From the NCBI GenBank assembly GCA_017303575.1, contig JAFLCL010000047.1, positions 1 through 42,032 on the forward strand: a DNA stretch of 42,032 bases, written 5' to 3'. Positions within the stretch are counted from its first letter, which is position 1; each line of letters opens with the position of its first letter. Origin of the DNA: Deltaproteobacteria bacterium. Lineage in GTDB: Bacteria > Myxococcota_A > Polyangia > Polyangiales > Sandaracinaceae. The position numbers were made by a program, and so were the translations under genes. Shown in pieces: positions 17,201 through 23,944 of this stretch. The notes under the pieces were generated by a model. That model saw nothing but the letters and a program-made list of their open reading frames with translations, was not told the DNA's origin and searched no databases.

Positions 17201-17687
17201 CGAGATCCTCTCGGAGGCCGTGGCGGGCGGCCACCGCGTGCTCGTGTTCTCGCAGTTCGTCGAGATGCTCCAGCTCATCAAGACGGCGCTCGATCAGGAC
17301 GGCGTGAAGTACGAGTACCTCGACGGCTCCACCAAGGACCGTCAGGTGCGCGTGGATCGCTTCAACAACGACGAGAGCTACAGCGCGTTCCTCATCTCGC
17401 TCAAGGCGGGCGGAACGGGCTTGAACCTCACGGGCGCCGACACCGTCGTGCACTTCGACCCGTGGTGGAACCCCGCGGTGGAAGACCAGGCCACCGACCG
17501 CGCGCACCGCATCGGCCAGACGAAGGTCGTCAACGTCTACCGCCTCATCGCGCGCGGCACGGTGGAGGAGAAGATCCTCCAGCTCTCGGACAAGAAGCGC
17601 GAGCTCATGGAGAACGTGCTCTCGACCGAAGGCACCGCGCTCAAGGGCCTCACCAAGGCCGACATCGACGATCTCTTCTCGGAGTGA
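14208..17687 (+). CDS. SWIM zinc-finger SNF2-family ATPase (helicase-like)
   Basis: The 1159-residue protein begins with an acidic stretch (about residues 8-38). A SWIM zinc finger with C118, C120, C130 and H132 (CTCPGFRG...HCKH) follows. A long middle region resembles the bacterial SNF2 N-terminal domain, and a full two-lobe SNF2 ATPase ends the protein. Motif I is ADDMGLGKT (721-729), motif II DEAQH (820-824), motif III LTGTPIENRLSEIWS, and the C-lobe has LKAGGTGLNLTGADTVVHFDPWWNP and DRAHRIGQ. Such proteins are ATP-driven DNA or nucleoprotein translocases, often linked to transcription (RapA-like); the substrate here is unknown. ATG 14208 has AGGGA 10 nt upstream. The 3' end overlaps the convergent zinc-finger gene by 38 bp. 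Confidence 0.92.
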   Translation: MPDTSLEETEQDGFDAGEDGLDDEDDADEGDAEGGDDASPRVPDASRIAQHVGRFSDRAVQRVVGGNAFLRGRQYARRGDVRDIATEDGDAWGRIQVKADLYEPRIMLQDDGAIRSSCTCPGFRGPTGHCKHVAALLVALRDRERPPRPRLPDGSPAPAPSHDLSKTIVTSPAAKTGLELATAAGPQTVSVGGKRRRSRRRRRGEVDPLAPATTITSTSTPSETRLFDAWLPTPEEERKPFEIEFRMQVRPAALTITPVVAGTRTGIPILDSLATFAGISSSLRPVMRLLARHAGRGAPTMAEVRGEDAAELLGLLKGHRVLLEPASMELRFSDEPLRPRMELDQANGKTVRVRVVFESKNGIRRFPLSQGAWFEGTPSWQLDTTEGIARPVVDAITPAWLGRLYRSPALVYPMTDLPRMLTELVPRVAALLGAELPDISQVADIVDEQPKLRLQTDGDILLARAKLNVVYGEQVFAVPPGQFPSPLAFLPPRDPSGRPRVVRRDVGAEMVAVQLLMNQGFVVDETKEGLKAEGDAAIAFWTQGIATLPAEWEKLVPSDLRAVKVRDTSVSAAVRVASGVDWLSLDVAFSADGQAVDEDELRGALEKGRKLVKLADGSWAPVRTEEVAEVLERMAEIVAGQGGAKIPLSQAGRVQELLRLVGNHTVSPQAKELFGKLEDIGEIEQIAKPRNLKVAQFRDYQKRGFSWLVFLHNVGTGGILADDMGLGKTLQTIALLLWLKSKTKTHAPTLVVAPTSVVPNWAREIEKFAPSLSTLLWHGTDRHEQKSELEEVDVVITSYALLRRDEELLSEIGFRYLILDEAQHIKNPLSATARAAKRVKSDRRLALTGTPIENRLSEIWSIMDFVSPGLLGSLKNFEEKYARPIERGDEETMRRMRTIVRPLVMRRTKAEVAPELPAKIEQEIVVPLADEQNKLYKQMLGQLRASVLSEVEKQGVQKAHIQILAALTRLRQAACDPRLTKLNGDWNDDTSGKLSALREILSEAVAGGHRVLVFSQFVEMLQLIKTALDQDGVKYEYLDGSTKDRQVRVDRFNNDESYSAFLISLKAGGTGLNLTGADTVVHFDPWWNPAVEDQATDRAHRIGQTKVVNVYRLIARGTVEEKILQLSDKKRELMENVLSTEGTALKGLTKADIDDLFSE

Positions 17688-18300
17688 TCGCTCGGCCACC
17701 GCGCGAGAGGTCTCTTGTGCTCGGGTGCTCGGAGAGATCGAGCACGACCTCGAGCGGGAGCGTCTCGGTGTCGAGCGTGTGGAGCGCGGTGTGCGTGTCG
17801 ATGCGCGCCCACACCATCGGTACGCCGAACACGCCGCCCGAGCCGCGGCACTGCCGGCACTTCGTCACGCCCGTGCCGCGACAGACCGTGCAGTGTCCCT
17901 GGTCGTTCTCCGTGCCCGTGCGCCCGCACGTCGTGCACGCGACGTCGCCGTGCGCGCCGCACTCGTCGCAGTCGAGCAGCAGCTCCGCGTCACCGAGCGA
18001 CTTCGTGATCGCGTGTCCGACCTTCGCGTAGTCCGGGACGTCGAGCGCGACGGCCCACGGGTCCGGCTGCGCCGCATGCTCATCGGGCCGCGTCGGGGCC
18101 TCGCGCACGAAGCGGTATCGGAACCCGCGGGCCTCGTAGCGTGTCTCGAGGCTCAGCTGGAGCGGCCCCACGACCTTCACGTCACGCAGCGCGAGGCCAC
18201 GCGCATCGACACGCGCCCACGGCTGCACGGCACGCCACTGCGCCATGCGCTCGAGGAACGCCTGCCGCGCGTCTTTCATCCGCACGCGACTGTACGGCAT
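17650..18300 (-). CDS. DnaJ-type cysteine-rich zinc-finger protein
   Basis: The 216-residue product carries four CxxC pairs at C111/C114, C122/C125, C137/C140 and C148/C151, with Gly-x-Gly spacers as in the DnaJ central zinc domain (two zinc sites expected). There is no J-domain. The N-terminal part (QWRAVQPWARVDARGLALRD, then a beta-rich block) has a second, decayed copy at about 19225-19440. The last 12 or so codons are antisense to the end of the SNF2 gene and are basic and unlike the rest, so the C-terminus may be secondary or truncated. It could help fold or assemble a partner by analogy with DnaJ; this is only analogy. Confidence 0.7.
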   Translation of the reverse strand: MPYSRVRMKDARQAFLERMAQWRAVQPWARVDARGLALRDVKVVGPLQLSLETRYEARGFRYRFVREAPTRPDEHAAQPDPWAVALDVPDYAKVGHAITKSLGDAELLLDCDECGAHGDVACTTCGRTGTENDQGHCTVCRGTGVTKCRQCRGSGGVFGVPMVWARIDTHTALHTLDTETLPLEVVLDLSEHPSTRDLSRGGRAITPRRDRRCRPW

Positions 18301-18310
18301 CCCCCGCGCG

Positions 18311-18355
18311 ATGAAGTGGACGTGGGTGTCGGTCGCGGTGCTCTCGAGGGTGGGA
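18311..18355 (+). pseudogene. Remnant of the start of a lipoprotein gene (copy 1)
   Basis: ATG 18311 reads MKWTWVSVAVLS, closely matching MKWMWVSAAALT at 19465, where a signal peptide and lipobox follow. Similarity ends after about 40 bases, next to the end of the hydrolase gene. This is the truncated divergent partner of the zinc-finger gene in copy 1 of the duplication. Confidence 0.6.
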
Positions 18356-18366
18356 GGTCGATGCGC

Positions 18367-19170
18367 TCACCGATCGAGGCGGGGCGTGCCGCTCGGATCC
18401 CACGGCGGGCTCGCGAGGAGCCTGCGCCAGAGCACCCGCCAGGTGGCCCACGCGTGGCCGCCCGGAGCGAGCCCGGACTGCGTCGAAGGGAGCTCCGCGG
18501 CCAGGAGGTCGAAGCCGATGCGCGTCCCGTCTTCGTCACCGACTCCGAGGTAGAGCGCGGGCATGTGCTCGGGGTCGGTGGCGTAGCCGCGGAGCCAGCG
18601 CCAGAGCGCGGCCTCGGTCCCGCTCGCATCCGAGCCGTCCCACGCGGCGAGCCCGCCTGCACGGGCGATCGAACGCAGGACGCGCGTGTCGCCGAAGTAC
18701 GGCGCGAAGAGGATCACGCCTTCGACGCGTTCCGGATGCGACTGCGCGACGAGCAGCGCGCCCATGCCGCCCATCGACGAGCCGAGGATCCAGATCTCCT
18801 CGTAGCCGCGCACCTGGGCGAGCAAGAGGATGTCTTCGCCGACCCGCGCCCCGAGCGTGCGTGTTCGATAGTAGCCCCAGTGCGCATCGACGGAGACGAT
18901 GTCGCACCGATGCGACGCCGCGAGCGCGTCCTCGACGAAGCCGCGCCGGAGGTACTCGTCAGCGAGGTTGAGCATGCCCGGCATCATCACGAGGAGGCAG
19001 CGCTGCCGCACGCCTGGCTCCGCGCGCACCTCGAGCGCGAGCATCGGCTCGCGCACGTCGCGCATGAAGTACGCGGCGTAGTGACAACCGCTCGCGAGCG
19101 ACACTCCGACGACGGCGAGCACGAGGGCGGCTCGTTGCGAGAGAGAGAGCATCGCGTGGGCCCGCACCAT
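18367..19170 (-). CDS. Alpha/beta-hydrolase lipoprotein
   Basis: From ATG 19170 the product has 267 residues (ATG 19152 is an alternative). An N-terminal signal ends in ASGC, lipidated Cys29 if processed as a lipoprotein. The alpha/beta-hydrolase elements are GSSMGG with nucleophile S132 in the GxSxG elbow, GVGDEDG with candidate acid D212 or D214, and GGHAW with H239 as the catalytic histidine. It is likely an envelope esterase or lipase-like enzyme of unknown substrate. The gene sits exactly between two copies of a duplicated locus, as if inserted there. A 14-bp perfect palindrome (ACGCGTGCACGCGT, 19177-19190) lies 6 nt upstream of the ATG. Confidence 0.8.
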   Translation of the reverse strand: MVRAHAMLSLSQRAALVLAVVGVSLASGCHYAAYFMRDVREPMLALEVRAEPGVRQRCLLVMMPGMLNLADEYLRRGFVEDALAASHRCDIVSVDAHWGYYRTRTLGARVGEDILLLAQVRGYEEIWILGSSMGGMGALLVAQSHPERVEGVILFAPYFGDTRVLRSIARAGGLAAWDGSDASGTEAALWRWLRGYATDPEHMPALYLGVGDEDGTRIGFDLLAAELPSTQSGLAPGGHAWATWRVLWRRLLASPPWDPSGTPRLDR

Positions 19171-19176
19171 GCCGCG

Positions 19177-19190
19177 ACGCGTGCACGCGT
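19177..19190. promoter_or_regulatory. 14-bp perfect palindrome upstream of the hydrolase gene
   Basis: ACGCGTGCACGCGT is its own reverse complement and sits just before ATG 19170 of the hydrolase gene, between it and the zinc-finger pseudogene. It is a candidate repressor site; no ribosome binding site is obvious at this start. Confidence 0.3.
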
Positions 19191-19224
19191 GTCGAGCGCG
19201 GCGTTGCTCGGCAGGTCGCGCTCC

Positions 19225-19460
19225 ACGTCCCACGGATCAGGCTGCAGCGCGTGCTCGTCCGGTCGTAGCGCGTGGCGAGCGTCAGCTGCAGCGGCCCGAC
19301 GATCGTCACGCAGCGCGAGGCCCCGCGCATCGACACGCGCCCACGGCTGCACCGCGCGCCACTGCGCTGCGCTCGAGGAACGACTCGCGAGCATCGAACG
19401 ACTCGCGAGGTCGACTCTACGGCAGGGGCGTTCACGTGGACGTTGGCCCGTGCATCCGGC
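19225..19460 (-). pseudogene. Decayed second copy of the zinc-finger gene 5' region
   Basis: On the minus strand this stretch encodes, in pieces, QWRAVQPWARVDARGLALRD, VTIVGPLQLTLATRY and RPDEHALQPDPW. These match the N-terminal 85 or so residues of the protein at 17650-18300. Frameshifting losses are visible: two bases at about 19366, two at about 19311, and about 36 bases near 19273 relative to copy 1. The cysteine domain is missing, so it is a pseudogene fragment. Confidence 0.75.
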
Positions 19461-19464
19461 CCCC

Positions 19465-19852
19465 ATGAAGTGGATGTGGGTCTCGGCCGCCGCGCTCACG
19501 ATCCTCGGGTGTGGCAGCGCGCCGTTCGTCGGCCGAACCGCGACGGGACGGGATCCGAATCGAATCCAGCGAAACGCGCTCCAGCGCGCGTCGACGGATC
19601 TCTCGTGCCCAGCCGAGGCGCTGGTCGTCGCCCATCTCGGCGCGAGCGGCTACCGCGTGGATGGCTGCGGCCGCACCGTCTCGTACGATCGCGCTCGATG
19701 TGTCGTGGGATGCGAGCGGCGCGCTGTCGGTGTCGCTGAGCGGGACACGCACGGGCTCCGCAGAGGAAGCATGCGTGCGCGCGGCGTATTCGGGCGTCGT
19801 CGTGTCGCCCGCCGGCGCGGGTGGTCGAGTCCTCCATCCGATCCAGCGCTGA
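19465..19852 (+). pseudogene. Frameshifted lipoprotein gene (copy 2)
   Basis: ATG 19465 reads MKWMWVSAAALTILGC, a signal with lipobox ILGC, then a plausible lipoprotein up to VDGCGRTVSY near 19686. From there the coding sense continues only in the +1 frame, as TIALDVSWDASGALSVSLSG through to a TGA at 19850-19852. The second half also has a Cys and a Gly/Val pattern that read as protein. A small indel near 19681-19690 therefore breaks the gene, unless the assembly is in error. It is the divergent partner of the decayed zinc-finger copy. Confidence 0.6.
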
Positions 19853-20141
19853 GCCTGCGATCCGTCGCCGCGTCGTCGCGCCGCGGCCCACCGCGGCCGG
19901 GGGTCCGGGTGACGCGTGAACGAGGTTCACACGGGCCCGCACGGGTTGCGGGCTTCGTGCGTTTCTCGATGGAGAATCTCGGCGTGCCGTGGGTTCACAC
20001 AGCGGGCGCAGGATTTTCAGAGGGAGGCAACACACGCTTGCGGTCGCACGCAGCGGGCCGGCGTGTTACCCACCTCCACGATCGGGTGGGCCTCTCACGA
20101 CGTGACGAGCTCCCCGGTCCCTTACCCCGAGAGGGTTCCCG
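19853..20141 (+). promoter_or_regulatory. Regulatory gap upstream of the desaturase genes
   Basis: About 290 bp without a gene. It contains the inverted repeat GTGAAC-GAG-GTTCAC (19916-19930), a further GTTCACAC at about 19993, one copy of the dispersed repeat (19972-20016), and CCCACC/GGTGGG (about 20070-20091) near the desaturase start. No strong sigma70 hexamer pair was found. The GTGAAC palindrome is a candidate operator. Confidence 0.35.
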
Positions 20142-20987
20142 ATGTCCTCGCCGACCGACGCCACCGCCGCTGCTCCTCGCGCTGCCGCGCCTGCGTTCTG
20201 GACCTCGCTGCCCTACGCGCAGTTCAAGCGCGACCCCTACTTCTACGTGAAGTACGACACGGCGGTCGCGCTCCTCGCGGCGGGCGTGATGGGCGCGCTC
20301 GCGTTCAGCGGCTACCAGGCGCCGGTCTTCGCGCCGTGGATGCTCGTGTTCTTCCTGCCCGCGCTCTACGTGATGATCTGCGCGCACGCGTTCGCGCACA
20401 ACGCATCGCACGGCAACTTCCCGCGGCCGATCAACCGCCTCGTGGGCGAGCTCTGCGGGCTGCTCGTGATCAGCAAGTTCGCGTCGTGGGAGATCCCCCA
20501 CCGCCGCCATCACCGCTACTCCGACGATCCGGTGCGAGACCCGCACCCCGCGCACCGTCGCTTCTGGCGCTACGCGTACGACACGCTCGTCAACGTCGAG
20601 AAGCAGCTCCAGCAGCAGTACTTCGACGACCACGGCGACACCCCGGAGAACCGACGCTACGAGAAGATCCGATCGGCGTGGTCGTTCCTGACCGGCATCG
20701 TCGTCGCGACGATGTGGTTCACGCTGTTCGGGCCCGGCCTCTTCTGGTTCGTCTACCTGCCGACGTTCGTTCTCTCGGGCCTCTTCGTCATCCACTTCAA
20801 CTGGTCGGGCCACAACGCCCACACCAAGGACGGGACGATCGAGCCGACGAACCTGGACCACGGCTGGTTCTGGATCGGGAACCGAATTTTCTTCGGCATC
20901 TACTACCACGGCAACCATCACAAGATGGCGCGCGCCTTCAACCCGATGAAGATGCCCAAGCGCGCGCCTGCGGCCGCCGAGGAGTGA
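20142..20987 (+). CDS. Membrane fatty-acid desaturase-like protein
   Basis: The 281-residue membrane protein has the three histidine clusters of the di-iron desaturase/hydroxylase superfamily: H82-x3-H86-NAS-H90 (HAFAHNASH), H120RRHH124 and H256GNHH260, with additional H224NAH227. Four or so hydrophobic helices are seen. These enzymes insert double bonds or hydroxyls into acyl chains, or act as beta-carotene-type hydroxylases; position and substrate cannot be read here. ATG 20142 follows GAGAGGG. The next desaturase begins 10 nt downstream, so the two probably act in one pathway. Confidence 0.85.
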   Translation: MSSPTDATAAAPRAAAPAFWTSLPYAQFKRDPYFYVKYDTAVALLAAGVMGALAFSGYQAPVFAPWMLVFFLPALYVMICAHAFAHNASHGNFPRPINRLVGELCGLLVISKFASWEIPHRRHHRYSDDPVRDPHPAHRRFWRYAYDTLVNVEKQLQQQYFDDHGDTPENRRYEKIRSAWSFLTGIVVATMWFTLFGPGLFWFVYLPTFVLSGLFVIHFNWSGHNAHTKDGTIEPTNLDHGWFWIGNRIFFGIYYHGNHHKMARAFNPMKMPKRAPAAAEE

Positions 20988-20997
20988 GCGGGGAGCC

Positions 20998-21996
20998 ATG
21001 TCGACGGCGACGATCGACACGACCAGCGACTCGGGGCGCGCCGACCACGCGGGCGCGCGGCAGCGAGTGGACACCTGGCTGCTCCACCACCACGCCGACC
21101 GGCGTCAGATCGGGATCGTCACGCTCTACCTCGCGATCGTGCTCGCGATGTACTTCGTGCCCGCATGCCGGAACGTCCCGATGTTCCTCGCGGCCTGCGC
21201 CCTCTCGTTCCTCAACGCGGTGGTGATCCACAACCACCTGCACAAGGGGATCTTCAAGTCCAAGACGCTGAACCGCATCTTTCGCTGCGTGCTCAGCTTC
21301 GGGGCGCTGTACCCCGCGTCGGCGAACATCGCGTCACACAACGTCGTCCACCACCACTTCGACGACGATGGGCAGCCCGACTGGGCCGCGCCTCAGAACG
21401 TGTCGTTCCGCTGGCACCTGCTCAACCTGCTGCACTTCCCGAACGTCGCAGGGCCCAACACGTTCGCGGGCGTGACGCGCTGGGCTACGACGACGCGGCA
21501 GGCGGACTTTCGAAGGCAGTACCTCCTCGAGCAGGTCGTCGCGTTCGGTCTCACGGGCGTGCTGCTCGCGTGGGACTTCTGGGCCGCGCTGTTCTTCGTC
21601 GTGATGCCGCAGCTGTGGGGCGCACGCGGCATCCTCCGCATCAACTTGCTCCAGCACGACGGCTGCGACACCGAGAGCGACTGGAACCACAGCCGCAACT
21701 TCGTCGGTCGCGCGTTCAACTGGGTGATGTGCAACAACGGCTACCACACGATCCATCACAACCGTGCGGGTCTGCACTGGTCGGTGCTCGCCGAGCGCCA
21801 CGCGCGAGAGTGCGTGGGACGCGTGGATCCACGGCTCGACGAGCCGAGCATGCTCCTCTACCTGCTGCGCACGTTCGTCCTTCGCGTGGCGCCCCCTTCA
21901 CCGCTCGCGCTCACGAGTGAGCTCCGTGGCGCCTCGTCGCTCGCGTCGCGTGACGAGCGCAAGGCGCAGGCGAGCGCCGACGCGATCGCGGACTGA
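20998..21996 (+). CDS. Membrane fatty-acid desaturase
   Basis: The 332-residue protein shows the desaturase histidine boxes HNHLH (78-82), HNVVHHH (114-120) and HTIHH (250-254), plus H220 and H231, with hydrophobic helices between. The box spacing fits the membrane fatty-acid desaturase family. The C-terminal 40 residues are soluble and Arg/Ser-rich. A ribosome-binding GGGGAG precedes ATG 20998. It is co-directional with the preceding desaturase and with a membrane protein gene 3 nt after its stop. Confidence 0.9.
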   Translation: MSTATIDTTSDSGRADHAGARQRVDTWLLHHHADRRQIGIVTLYLAIVLAMYFVPACRNVPMFLAACALSFLNAVVIHNHLHKGIFKSKTLNRIFRCVLSFGALYPASANIASHNVVHHHFDDDGQPDWAAPQNVSFRWHLLNLLHFPNVAGPNTFAGVTRWATTTRQADFRRQYLLEQVVAFGLTGVLLAWDFWAALFFVVMPQLWGARGILRINLLQHDGCDTESDWNHSRNFVGRAFNWVMCNNGYHTIHHNRAGLHWSVLAERHARECVGRVDPRLDEPSMLLYLLRTFVLRVAPPSPLALTSELRGASSLASRDERKAQASADAIAD

Positions 21997-21999
21997 ACG

Positions 22000-22773
22000 A
22001 TGCTGTCGGCGGAGCTCATGGGCGTCTTCGCGCTCGGCGTGCTCTGGGTGAACACGCTCCTCATCGCCGCCGACGCGTGGAAGCGTCACCGCGAGCTCGG
22101 GGGAGTGGCGGCCGGGCTTCGCGCCAGTCGGGCGCGAGGTGCGCTGGTGCGTGCGCGCATCGTGCGAGGCGCGGGACCAGCTGGAGCGTTCGCGACGAGC
22201 GACGTCGAGCAGCTCGGTCGCGCCATGACCACCTCGGGTCCGCAGCGCATCCTCTTCACCGATCGCGCGATGCATCCTGTGCTGCACGGCGGCTCGGTGG
22301 TGATCGACGGACGCGAGGCAGCGATTGAACCGGACCAGAGCGCGCTCGTGTGGTGCGGCAAGCTCGCGCCGCGCGGAGATCGAGAGGCCTTCGACGCGGC
22401 GTGGCCCTCGGCCTCGACGTTCCGCGGGCACGTCACGACGCTGGCGCGGCGTCTCGCGGCTGGAGACGACGTGTGGATCGAGCGCGTGACAGCGGGCGAG
22501 GGCGTGCGCTTGGTCGCGTGCGAGGACCCCGAGGCCGTGGTGCAGCGCGCCCGTCGTCCCCTCCGCGCGCTCGTGATGATGGCGCTCGGGGGCGCAACCC
22601 TCGTCACCGTGCTCGCGCTCTGGCCGCCGGTGTTCGGCACGATCTCGACGCTGGGTGGCGCGGCGGGCCTGGGGTTCTTCTTGGCGATCCAGCCGCTGGG
22701 CACCCGCGCGCGGGACCAGGCGCTCCTGCCGGACCGCCGTCGGATCGGCGGGCTCTGGCAGCGTCCGGCGTGA
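22000..22773 (+). CDS. Membrane protein of unknown function
   Basis: The 257-residue product has an N-terminal hydrophobic helix (about residues 3-25), a soluble middle of about 160 residues, and a C-terminal pair of helices (about 190-232) followed by a short basic tail. No catalytic motif is recognised; the middle region (ILFTDRAMHPVLHGGSVVIDG) has a beta-rich look. The ATG is 3 nt after the desaturase stop, so it is very likely in the same operon and may help that pathway. An intrinsic terminator follows. Confidence 0.7.
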   Translation: MLSAELMGVFALGVLWVNTLLIAADAWKRHRELGGVAAGLRASRARGALVRARIVRGAGPAGAFATSDVEQLGRAMTTSGPQRILFTDRAMHPVLHGGSVVIDGREAAIEPDQSALVWCGKLAPRGDREAFDAAWPSASTFRGHVTTLARRLAAGDDVWIERVTAGEGVRLVACEDPEAVVQRARRPLRALVMMALGGATLVTVLALWPPVFGTISTLGGAAGLGFFLAIQPLGTRARDQALLPDRRRIGGLWQRPA

Positions 22774-22785
22774 CACGCGGCGTGA

Positions 22786-22809
22786 GCGCGAAGGCGTCGC
22801 GCGTTTTTT
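22786..22809 (+). terminator. Intrinsic terminator of the desaturase operon
   Basis: GCGCGA (22786-22791), loop AGGCG and TCGCGC (22797-22802) form a perfect 6-bp GC stem, followed by G and six Ts (22804-22809). This is a textbook rho-independent terminator placed 12 nt after the last operon stop. Confidence 0.85.
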
Positions 22810-22837
22810 GACCCCCGATCGTGTCGGTCCCTACGAT
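22808..22837 (+). promoter_or_regulatory. Sigma70-like promoter overlapping the terminator T-run
   Basis: TTGACC (22808-22813), an 18-nt spacer and TACGAT (22832-22837) fit sigma70 well. The first two bases of the -35 are the last two Ts of the preceding terminator. The expected start of transcription (about 22843-22846) is almost at ATG 22847, so the mRNA would be leaderless or nearly so. Confidence 0.6.
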
Positions 22838-22846
22838 GGGCCGGTC

Positions 22847-23944
22847 ATGAGCCTCCCTGCGTCTGCATCCACTTCGCGTCGACCGAGTCGTTCGATCCGA
22901 CAGATGCTGATCGTCCTCGCCCTCTCCTCGGTTCCGACCGCAGGCTGTGCGAGCACCTCGGCGCCCGTCGAGCCCGTCGTCGTGGTGAGCGCGACCACCG
23001 GCGGCGAGGTCGCGAGCGAGCGTGTGGGCGCGCTCGAGACCGAAGCCGTGCGTCGCGAGCGTCGCATCCGCGAGCTCGAGTCACGCCTCGCGATGGCCGA
23101 GGCCGAGGTCGGCGAGCTGCGCGACGAGGCCGTGCAGCGCGAAGAAGAGGCCGCGCGTCCCGTGGTGCGCATCGGCGACACGACACGCGCGAGCCGAGGC
23201 GCGCCGCGCGAAGACGCCATCGTGCTCGAGGACACCGAGCGCGACGAGGTCGCCGAGGACGATGGCCCGCGGCCGGTCTTGCGGCTGTATGGACCGCCCG
23301 AGCTCCCGGCGTACGCGCCGATGATGCCCCCGACCGCCGTCGCGCCGATGCCCACGATGCCTGCCGCGCAAGCGATGCCGGCCTCGGCGATGCCGCAGTA
23401 CCTGCCCGCGCCGCCGATGGTGGGTGGGCTCGGACCGCTGCCGGTCGTGGCGCCTCCCGGCATGCGCTCGATGGTGCCGCCGATCCCCGATCGGCCGATC
23501 GCCGTGATGCCCGCGCCGCCCGCGCCGATGATGGGCGCGTCGATGGGCACCGCCACGGCCGCGCCGCGCGCAGCCGACGATCCTTCGGTGCGCGAGTACC
23601 AGGCTGCGCTCAACCACGTGGCGGCGCGACGCTTCGACGAAGCGCTCGCGGGTCTCTCGACGTTTCTGCGTCTTCACCCCTCGCACCCCTACGCCGACAA
23701 CGCGATGTTCTGGCGCGGCGAGGTGCTCTACATGCGCCGCGACTTCGCGGCGGCCGAGCGTGAGCTGGCGGAGATGGTCCGTCGCTTCCCGCGGGGCAAC
23801 AAGGTTCCGGACGCGCTCTTGCGCCTCGGGTTCTGTCGTCAGCGACAGGGCGATCTCGAGGGCGCGCGCACCTATTTCCGACGTGTGCGGGCCGAGCATC
23901 CCGGCACGGTCGCAGCACGGCTCGCCTCTCGGGAGGACACATGA
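22847..23944 (+). CDS. CpoB/YbgF-like lipoprotein with coiled coil and TPR domain
   Basis: The 365-residue product has a signal with lipobox TAGC (Cys34), a coiled-coil segment rich in Glu/Arg (about 55-103), a Met/Pro-rich linker (about 145-240) and a C-terminal domain of three or so TPRs (about 247-360; YQAALNHVAARRFDEALAGL, FWRGEVLYMRRDFAAAE, LGFCRQRQGDLEGARTYF). That order, coiled coil then linker then TPR, is the CpoB layout linked to the Tol-Pal system and septal peptidoglycan. Here it would be membrane anchored. No tol genes are nearby, so the role stays open. The stop overlaps the next ATG. Confidence 0.85.
   Translation: MSLPASASTSRRPSRSIRQMLIVLALSSVPTAGCASTSAPVEPVVVVSATTGGEVASERVGALETEAVRRERRIRELESRLAMAEAEVGELRDEAVQREEEAARPVVRIGDTTRASRGAPREDAIVLEDTERDEVAEDDGPRPVLRLYGPPELPAYAPMMPPTAVAPMPTMPAAQAMPASAMPQYLPAPPMVGGLGPLPVVAPPGMRSMVPPIPDRPIAVMPAPPAPMMGASMGTATAAPRAADDPSVREYQAALNHVAARRFDEALAGLSTFLRLHPSHPYADNAMFWRGEVLYMRRDFAAAERELAEMVRRFPRGNKVPDALLRLGFCRQRQGDLEGARTYFRRVRAEHPGTVAARLASREDT

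Noticed and set aside
17725..20250. 841-codon plus-strand open frame
   Set aside because: Runs antisense through the zinc-finger and hydrolase genes; only the short part from 19465 looks like coding and it is frameshifted.
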